NCBI GenBank assembly: GCA_030248195.1
Contig: JASAND010022164.1
Location: 1 to 64,000 of the forward strand
Length of the DNA: 64,000 nucleotides
Direction of reading: 5' to 3'
DNA from: Trissonchulus latispiculum
Taxonomy: Eukaryota > Nematoda > Enoplea > Enoplida > Ironidae
The notes beneath the pieces are model-generated. The model saw nothing but the letters and a program-made list of their open reading frames with translations, was not told the DNA's origin and did no database searches. This document shows, in pieces, positions 56,889 to 64,000 of the stretch (the first letter of the stretch is position 1; every line of letters begins with the position of its first letter). A program made the position numbers and the translations under genes.

Positions 56889-57542
56889 AAGAGTCCATGA
56901 TTTTCTCCTATATATTAGAAGAAGAGTAAGCCACTAGAGGGCTCCTCTTTTGGCATTGCGTAACGGTGCTCCGACCACAATACGCGAATGTTCCCCAGTT
57001 TTGGGGGGGGGTCGCCAGCTATACCCCCTCCGTTTGGTGGGGGGGGGGGTAGCCAAAAGTGGTCCCCGTTTGGGGGGTCGGGCGGGGGTCCCCGTTTGAG
57101 GGGGGGGGGGGGGGAGGTCGCTCAAGCAGGCTAAGTTTTGCTCATTCTGACTGCCTGTTGGCGACCCCCCCCAAACGGGGACCACTTTTTGTCACCCCCC
57201 CCAAACGGGGACCTCTTTCAGCGACCCCCACAAACGTGGACCCTTTTTCGAATAGAACAAAAACTACCTTAATCCTCTGTTCTACTCCCCCCCCCCCAAA
57301 CGGAGTGGGTTTCGGCAATCTAATTGGCTGTTGGCTACCCTCCCCCCCAAACGGGGACCTCTTTTCTGCTACCCCCCCCCCCCCACCAAACGGAGGGGGG
57401 TATCCAATGTTCGATTTTGTCGACCCCCCAAACGGGGGAACATTCGCGTATTTTAGGCGGAGCACCGTTACGCAATGCGTTGAAGAGAAGCCCTCTAGTG
57501 GCTTACTCTTCTTCTTAATAGTAGTGCAATTATGCACTCTTG
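56889..57542. mobile_element. 654-bp MITE with long inverted repeats and G/C runs
   Basis: The perfect 8-bp duplication GTATGACC (56881-56888 and 57543-57550) occurs once at the same place in unit 1 (near 24240). Inverted ends run from AAGAGT...AGAAGAAGAGTAAGCCACTA to its complement. The interior has G-runs in the left half and C-runs in the right half, built from a motif like CCCCAAACGGGGACC repeated at least eight times. ORFs there are low-complexity by-products. Confidence 0.92.
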
Positions 57543-58393
57543 GTATGACCCTTATTATTCTATACAGGCTTCAGAATCCAAGAATACAAAGTGAGGCTGA
57601 TTACCTTAATTCGCCTCATTATCACTTCTGAAGGGTCCACCTGCTGAAGTTAATTTATACTGTAGGTTGGTGCATACTGGGAAACCAAATACAGTTTACC
57701 TTGAATGGCTAAGAATTTAGACCCAATTGAGTCATGGCTTACCATGGCCCTAGATATTAAAGTTAAGAAACCTAGTATTGAATAAGCTCACATTATATTT
57801 CAGGGACTGCCCAATTAGTAGGAGAAGGGGTGAAACTGATATGTGCCTCATCACTACAGTATCTCTGGCCAGAAAAATTCGAAAAATTAAAAAAATCCAA
57901 AAATAAGGCTGGATGACAACAGTTAAACAGAAGATGACCTGAAAACATGTAACTATGTCCGGAGGAGTTGGCATCCTATACTGCCACGTAGAATGGCCAA
58001 AGGCTCAAATGACAGAAGCTTGAGTAAAAGGTTATGCTTATGCTTACTGTAGGTAATATTGAAGTTCAGAACAATCTCTAGCTCTGCTAACGCATCTTGT
58101 AATTCGGCACCTCCATTTACCATTCAGTCAAACGATACCACAGCTATTGAGCTGGCGCACCAACTGGAGTGGAGACTTCCGATCACGAAGCTTCACTATA
58201 GCTTGTGACTAGTAGCTTAGCTGATAACGCTTGAAAAAATATTCCTTAAAGCTTCTTACTTTGTTGACAAACTGTTTACTATTAATTTTAGTTCAATATT
58301 CTATAGTCCTAATAAGATCATAATGAATACAAATGAAAGAACGAACGAAACTAAGGTTGTCACTACAGCACCTCCGACCCGAAAATTTCGGGC

Positions 58394-58641
58394 CTGAGGT
58401 GGGGATCGAACCAGACATGTGCAGGAGGGGAAGTTCTGGGGGGGGGGTGAAGGAATCCGTTTTTTAGGGGAAAATTGCGGATTCTGGGGGGTGATGGACG
58501 CCTCTGGGGGTGAGTTCGGTCTTGGGGGGGGGGGGGGTTAGAAACCCCCCCCCCCCCTCAAACCCCCCCCCCAAGCACACGTATGGATGGAACCCACAAC
58601 CTTTGGCTAACTATGCCAACGCTATCGCTAAAGCATATCGA
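58394..58641 (-). other. tRNA-like sequence, unit 2, split by an insertion
   Basis: The minus strand reads TTTAGCGATAGCG...GTTAGCC...GTGGGTTC (58641 to 58590). It is then interrupted, and resumes as GGTTCGATCCCCACCTCAGG (58412 to about 58393). The T arm and acceptor end are thus kept better than in unit 1. Confidence 0.5.
58413..58589. mobile_element. 177-bp G-rich insertion in the tRNA-like sequence
   Basis: Flanked by GAACC on both sides (58408-58412, 58590-58594). G-runs up to 13 in the left part and C-runs in the right part, with weak inverted ends containing GTGC. Absent from unit 1. Confidence 0.7.
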
Positions 58642-58937
58642 TTTTTTAGTATTATGTAGTCAACTCAGTAGCTTGACAGAATAGTTGACTGTTGGTTTTA
58701 TTACCATCGGTTACTGTGTTCAGCTGGAGGTAATGGCAGACCGGACTCCGGAGCCAGGTCGGGGTATAAACTGTAAGTTATCATTCCTTGTAACCCAGTA
58801 CCTAGGTAATTTATATTATAATATGAATATAATATAGATATATTCAAATTACACTTTTAGAATTCCGCTCATGCATTGTATTTATTCAGACAAAAGAAAT
58901 AATTTTGTTGATTCAAACACTTTTTCAAGTGATCAAA

Positions 58938-59510
58938 TCAAAGCAACGTAATTTTAATCTTCATTTCCGATTTTAAAGTATTCTTGACTGTTTCTGACTT
59001 TTGGCATATGACTCGGAAACGCTGGCTGCAAGGAAACCAGCCAATTTTGTTCCAAGCTGTCGTTATCCAGAAGCTACAGAGAGACTGCGACTGACAATTG
59101 GGATTTGAATGTCCCACATTAAAACCGTTAGTATTATACTTTTCATACTTTGTACTGTTATACCACGTAGGTTGGCACTCTTCGTTGGCATCATGGAAAT
59201 CAAGCCATATGATCTGGTTTCGTGCATCTGGAAGCGCTCCTGATTGCACAGCACTGACCAAATCGTCGAATTGCTTATCTCCCCCAACTTCCAACAAGTG
59301 TGCACTGGGGTGTTCGTTTTGGCATGCCTTAACAGCTTCGGAATGGTTGAAATGCCCTTCGATAAGTGTGTAGCAAAATGGTGGCACAGTCATCCACCCC
59401 TTTGGGCAAGCAGATTGTTGAGAGCTTGAGTCTGACAGAGAACCAAGTAGTAATCCATTGCTCTCAGTTGTAAGCACCAGCGCAAAAACTAGACAGGTTA
59501 TGCTGTGCAT
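58938..59510 (-). CDS. Secreted C-type lectin-domain protein, copy 2 (190 aa)
   Basis: Same length and layout as copy 1: signal peptide MHSITCLVFALVLTTESNG, the opening CPKGWMTVPPFCY, WLDFHDANEECQPTW and the closing WNKIGWFPCSQRFRVICQK. Eighteen residues differ from copy 1. Sixteen lie in the first two thirds (for example QSY/QSA, THIEVN/TLIEGH, AHPHAH/EHPSAH) and two at the very C-terminus. The block from CQPTW to SEMKI is identical even at nucleotide level. No introns; AATAAA on the minus strand at 58886-58881. Calcium-site motifs are as incomplete as in copy 1. Both genes appear intact, so they may form a small family with altered binding surfaces. Confidence 0.9.
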   Translation of the reverse strand: MHSITCLVFALVLTTESNGLLLGSLSDSSSQQSACPKGWMTVPPFCYTLIEGHFNHSEAVKACQNEHPSAHLLEVGGDKQFDDLVSAVQSGALPDARNQIIWLDFHDANEECQPTWYNSTKYEKYNTNGFNVGHSNPNCQSQSLCSFWITTAWNKIGWFPCSQRFRVICQKSETVKNTLKSEMKIKITLL

Positions 59511-60605
59511 TGAACTGAAAAAATTGTCATAAATTGACATAAACTTAGCATTATTCTTTGTCGTAGTTTTTGTTTGAACGCCACCAAGTGTACTGCCGGG
59601 TAACCCTGGTGCAATAATCATGGAATGACAGGCAGTATCATTGCAAGTCCTCGTCGAAGGTGTGTGATGTCCTGATTCAATTTTAATTTCATTTCCAATT
59701 CAATTAAATTTTAATTAAATTCTACGATGCTGCTGTGAATACCATAGTACCTACTCCTGTGGGAGCATGACTTAGTCTACGACAATTCCTAAATAAAATT
59801 ATATGACTCTGACTCATACATACGCCTGAAATAAAAGTCCTTGTTCAACATAGCATCTTAATCCAGGTTTCAGTTGCCAGGTCATATGTCGACGAATTTA
59901 GTTTTATAAAAGTACCTTCAAAATTCAAAGTATTCAAGACATTGGGATATATATACTTGGGAACGAAAACATACCCGAGACGATAAGGGAAAGCAATGAA
60001 GCAGTCGTTGATTACGCCAAAGAACAATACTGTTCCAAACATCCCCCATTATATATAGACGGAGACTGGTGGGAATTATTGGTTAGAACAGATGCATTAA
60101 ATGGTAGATAATGTCAGTTATTTGTTAGGATCTGTTTGTTATTTGTTTGTTATTTGTTAGCAATCTTTTTTATTGCTAAACAACGGAATGACTGGAAATT
60201 AAATTAAAGAAGACTAGGGTCAAAATCTTGGCAAAAAACCGTAGGTTTGTAGAATTAATACTCGATTCACTTACTCACTTACTTTACCAGTCAAATTCTT
60301 AAAATACTGTACTTTCTTGAGAAAATAGACAAAGAGCTTTTGACTTGAAAACCTTCTGACAGAATGAATTGAAAAAGTAGGCCCCTAAAAGGAGGTCGCT
60401 GCTGAACTCAAATTCATAGATAGATAATAGAATTCATCTCCGCTGCCAGTTAGGCCACACCCTTCTGGTGCGCAGAGGACGGGTAACACCGACTGAATTG
60501 CTTCAAAGCTGGAAGTATTTTGGCATAAATGAATAAAAATTTGAATTAAGGGTGGGGGTCCCGAGTACCAATTTTCATATTGACCGATTTTGGTTTTCAG
60601 GTATT

Positions 60606-61967
60606 ATATACCCAGACATGCCTACAAAAACAAGGCAACTTATTAGGCTCCTGCGTACATTCAGATAGCCCATATCAAACCGTACGGGGGATTTAAAGAT
60701 TTTTTAATAAAAATCGACTAATACGTGTACAAAAATAAGTAAACAGCTGGTTTCTTAGGAGGCTTCGCAAAATTTGAGAAGCATTATGCGTTTGGTGAAT
60801 GCGCATTTCTCAATAAATGAAAATGCTATTTTTTTACTGTTGGTATGTGGCTTGGTTTTCGAATAAGTGACTTGAAAAAGTCAGTTGTAAAAGCAAGCGT
60901 CTGCACTTTTATAACTGTAATAACAGCTGACTTACTTGCTGGTGCTTTTTACATAAAGACCATACACGTTCAGTTTCTCTGCTAAAAGCTAGTTTTTGTA
61001 CTTTCATTTGACTGCTGAAAAGGATATGAGCGCCCAGTGACTGCTAAGAAAAAAATCAGAAAATGCGTTTTAAAAACTGGCCTATGCGCTTTTCAACACA
61101 AATAATGCGGTTTAATGAAACGCATTATTAGCAGATATTTTTGAGAAGTCTCCCTAGTAAAGTCTTATTTTTAAGATGGCAGTCGAAAATGAATGTGTCA
61201 GTTTACAAATTTTCAAGAAAAAACCCAGAAATAAACAAAATAAATCAAACGAAGGAAAGAAATTTTAAAGCAATTGAGTAAAAGCAGTTGTCTAATCATT
61301 CTGGTTAAAAGCATGTTGGACTAGTGCCAGTCTAAGACATTTAAATTTTCCGAATTCTCCCTACAATGGTATTTCTCCATACTGGTTAAAAATTTTCAAT
61401 ACTTCAAGTATAAATTCTTGGCTATACAAATATATGTTGTCGGTTTTTCCATCAGGTTCACTATTAATGAGGTGTTACAAATGCTGAAAAAGTCAGAGCA
61501 TGAATTGACGGTGCTGATATCGTTAATTGGCACCTAGTAATGGCAACGAAGATGGTTTTGCTGTATCACAAATCAATATGGTGGCAGCTAGGGATCCAAA
61601 GGATGGGAGTCTGACAAAGCTGCTTTTATCGGCAGCTCTGCAGAGTGTTCTCACATTGTTTGGATCCCCAGCTGGCGCCTTGTCGTCTCCTGAATCAATA
61701 CTACTGTTCTCATTAGCAATAGTCCTTGCCAATATGACGACATTAGCACCTTCAATTCATTCTCTGGCTACTCCAGCATGTACATCCGCTCATTAGATGT
61801 ATCTATAAACTATAATAACTTCCATGTGAATACTTAAATTACCATTTCGTAATGTTATTACCCAAAGTATACACAATAACTAACTGTACCCAGCTGCGGC
61901 TAGCGTCAGTTTAAACTAGTTTAGTTTAGTTCAAGTTCTGTTTCACTGCACAGTGCACGGTTTTTTA
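60606..61967. other. Unit-2-specific intergenic stretch
   Basis: Not found in unit 1. It contains ends resembling a degenerate inverted-repeat element (TAGGAGGCTTCGCAAAA near 60756 and its complement ending near 61158) and the ORF pair at 61523-61796. Confidence 0.45.
61523..61732 (-). pseudogene. Possible coding relic, unknown
   Basis: The minus frame reads protein-like sequence (ARTIANENSSIDSGDDKAPA, then LCRAADKSSFVRLPSFGSLA). It is open somewhat beyond its ATG, on the upstream side (GANVVILAR). The plus strand is also open over the same place (61527-61796). The upstream piece faintly recalls a Rossmann strand, but nothing else agrees. It could be a lost exon or chance. Confidence 0.2.
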
Positions 61968-62365
61968 TCAGGCCATCGTCGGCAATACAATGTCAATTTA
62001 ACAGTATAAAATAAAATTCTATTTTTGTATTGATTCATAGCCAAAATGCTTAAAGAGTAAATGTTTTTAATTTTGTCGCTAACTAAACAAAGTAGCCCTC
62101 AGTTTTGAATCTTCACGATTTTGGACTGGGAATAAAATGTAAAATAGTAGAACATGCTAGGTAGTCTTCGTTTACTGCTGATTTAAAAGTGCGCCTACAT
62201 TATACATCGGTATTGACGGTGAATGTGATAAAACTAATCAAACAGTAAGCACGAGAAAATCTGATCCAAATTTTAACCCGCCTCCCCTAGGTGGATTCAA
62301 AATAGCCTATTCAAAACCATTTTAAAAAAATTGCTTTTACCAAATGGAATGAAACAATAATCAAA
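61968..62365. repeat. Unit 2 copy of the LTR-element target region (empty site)
   Basis: GGCCATCGTCGGCAATACAA...AACAGTATAAAATAAAATTC joins the sequences that in unit 1 flank the giant element on its left (27795-27866) and right (49754 on). No LTR sequence is present. Confidence 0.88.
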
Positions 62366-62377
62366 TCTCACATTAAA

Positions 62378-63017
62378 AGAAAAGCCCCTGTCCTGCAAAC
62401 AAGATTTGATCAAGCAGATATTGCTGAAAAAGCAGATACTGCTGAAAAGACTGATGTAAGCATTGTAATGCAATCGCGATTTGATCTGCCAATCATTAAC
62501 TGGGCTTGTGTCTGATTGGCTGATTCAGTTTTGGCGCAAAATTTCTTTTGCTATAAATAGCTGAGCGAACAAAGCATTCATTTGAACATTTTTCTTTTCA
62601 TCTCTTGATTGGTGATGCAGGCCTAGACTTGACGGTTGCACATTAACTCAAGGGATGAAAAAGAAAGTGATTTTGAGATTTTATGGTACGGAAACCTCTT
62701 CGAATAAGAACTCGATTGGTTTACAGCGTTATTTTCAGTGAGCTTCGATATTGCAATCATTGTTTGGAATTTGTCATTGCAGTATCAAGGCTCACTGATT
62801 TGCTAGTTAACCAAATCAGCTCGCATTGCTTTTAATTTCGCAGAAAGAAGAATCAACTCGTCCGGTGGATGGAACTGTCTAACACATCACCGGGTTTGAT
62901 TCTTCTGACTGCGAAACTAATATCTATTGCTGCACTCTCACATCAAGTGGAAGAACTCACTGTGACTTACAGAGACAGTTCAAAACCTGTATCACAGTAG
63001 TTCTTGCTACTTGTTGT
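62378..63017. repeat. Segmental duplication unit 2, right end
   Basis: Copy of 54661-55430, including the TATA box at 62552-62560 and a frameshifted copy of the short ORF (62872-63000). It lacks the 120-bp insertion of unit 1. Similarity ends at CTACTTGTTGTAG. Confidence 0.88.
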
Positions 63018-64000
63018 AGACAAAGTCACTGATTGATCTTTTGGATTTTCCGCACAGTCACGACTACTTATTGGGAGTTGTCCTGAGTGTGGTATCTAGT
63101 CTGCTAGTCATTAGTTGCTGACTAGATGCTACTCTCAAGACAGACTGTCAATTTGCATATTGCTTGCAAGAGCGCAGTTTGTCCACATGTCTGTTTTCCC
63201 AAGCGGAGTTGGCAACCTGGTCCCTGACCCGGGGTCTAAATCTAAATCTAAATCCGAGTCCAGGATGATTAATTGAAATTAAAAGGAATATCGTAAATCA
63301 GACATTATTGAGTTAAAGCTTAAAATAAGGACCAGGAGCCTATCTGAGCCCTGTCAATTGGAAAGCTTTAGCTTACACTACATGATAATATCTGTAATTA
63401 ATTTGTCAAAAATAGACGGTTTGTACCCAGTTTATCAGTTCACCAGTTTGTCAACTCCCCAGTTTGTCAATACCTAATAATTAAGGCTGTCCCCCACTCA
63501 ACTCTTATCCCCAGTTTGTCAGCTCTTTTACATAAGGTATAGAAAGGTCTCAAAAGGTATAGAAGACTAGATGGATGACTGAAAGTTGTTGGCCAAGTAA
63601 GGAAAGTGTTGAATGGAGATGCTGGTTAACAGAAGAAAGTTTACAACAGCATGTCCAAAGCAAAACATAGCAGTTAGTTAATGATTTGATACATGTTGTC
63701 TTGCGACAGACGTGATTACAACGTTTGCTTTTGCATTGCTGCAATAAACTAAGGACGATAATTAGTAATTCGTGCCCTTCCGCCAATGCCACGTTTGCTA
63801 TTTTGATTTCAACTTCAGGATATGTATAAATGACCTACCGTAATCTCTTCCAGATGAGCTAATACAATACCATGCTCAATCCAGCCAAAGAGTGAGGGCG
63901 TCACTATGTTATCTAAAATCCTAGTCACCCATGTGTAGCTCCCAAGCTACACTGGTGCTCAAAAATCTGCAACCGGTTGGGTTGCTTAGTTGTGCTGCTT
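63018..64000. other. Intergenic, with a dispersed CCAGTTTGTCA motif
   Basis: No supported gene; a minus ORF of 80 codons (63550-63792) has no motif. Four near copies of CCAGTTTGTCA lie at 63424-63525, and a short CTAAAT repeat at 63235-63254. Confidence 0.45.

Larger units (their letters stand above)
55488..60605. repeat. Segmental duplication unit 2, left part
   Basis: Direct copy of 22848-26995, enlarged by a MITE (56889-57542) and a 177-bp G-rich insertion (58413-58589). Confidence 0.93.

Noticed and set aside
57059..57631. 190-codon Pro/Gly-rich ORF
   Set aside because: It runs along the G- and C-runs of a MITE with a demonstrated target duplication and is absent from unit 1 at the homologous place.
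60756..61158. Possible inverted-repeat element with TAGG(G/A)(A/G)(G/A)CTTC ends
   Set aside because: The ends match only partly and the flanking 8 bp (CTGGTTTC-side and GTAAAGTC-side) do not agree.

Overview
This is nuclear DNA of a multicellular animal, most likely an invertebrate. It is AT-rich, has GT-AG introns in the few hundred bp range, TATA boxes and AATAAA signals, and is full of LTR retrotransposons, a LINE fragment and short inverted-repeat DNA transposons. I cannot name the species. There are few host genes: a five-exon glutamine-rich protein gene (about 14.18-16.92 kb), a short secreted-peptide gene and an intronless C-type lectin gene. The last two lie in a segmental duplication and so appear twice.

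Layout, left to right. 1-3.7 kb: minus-strand broken gag of a Ty3/Gypsy-like element running off the left edge. 4.38-4.94 kb: a possible decayed host exon. 6.2-13.0 kb: two inverted copies of a non-autonomous hAT-like transposon, one truncated and one complete with an 8-bp target duplication and a nested 436-bp MITE. 14.1-16.9 kb: the Q-rich gene. 18.1-18.8 kb: a miniature LTR element (TRIM-like). 21.9-22.5 kb: a 601-bp almost perfect palindrome with its own 8-bp target duplication.

From about 22.85 kb the window is a tandem duplication. Unit 1 (22.85-55.49 kb) and unit 2 (55.49-63.02 kb) share the same order: secreted peptide gene, tRNA-like sequence, C-type lectin on the minus strand, then a non-coding block with a conserved TATA box. 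Unit 1 is swollen by a 21.9-kb LTR retrotransposon (27,867-49,753). The homologous place in unit 2 (near 62.0 kb) is empty, so the insertion came after the duplication. A 3.1-kb hAT-like element also sits in unit 1 only.

The large LTR element is the main find. Its order is LTR, gag with CCHC knuckle, an envelope-like gene (signal peptide, polybasic cleavage site followed by a hydrophobic segment, transmembrane anchor, acidic cytoplasmic tail), two retropepsin-like domains in a row, RT, RNase H, integrase, an OTU-protease-like domain, further small ORFs, LTR. An env-like gene between gag and pol, plus an OTU-like domain after integrase, is not a standard Ty3/Gypsy or errantivirus layout. The copy is dead, with many frameshifts and stops. 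It hosts a younger 3.27-kb LTR element that kept an intact gag but lost RT to integrase, and a LINE fragment which itself holds a 774-bp MITE. Net of these insertions it is about 17 kb.
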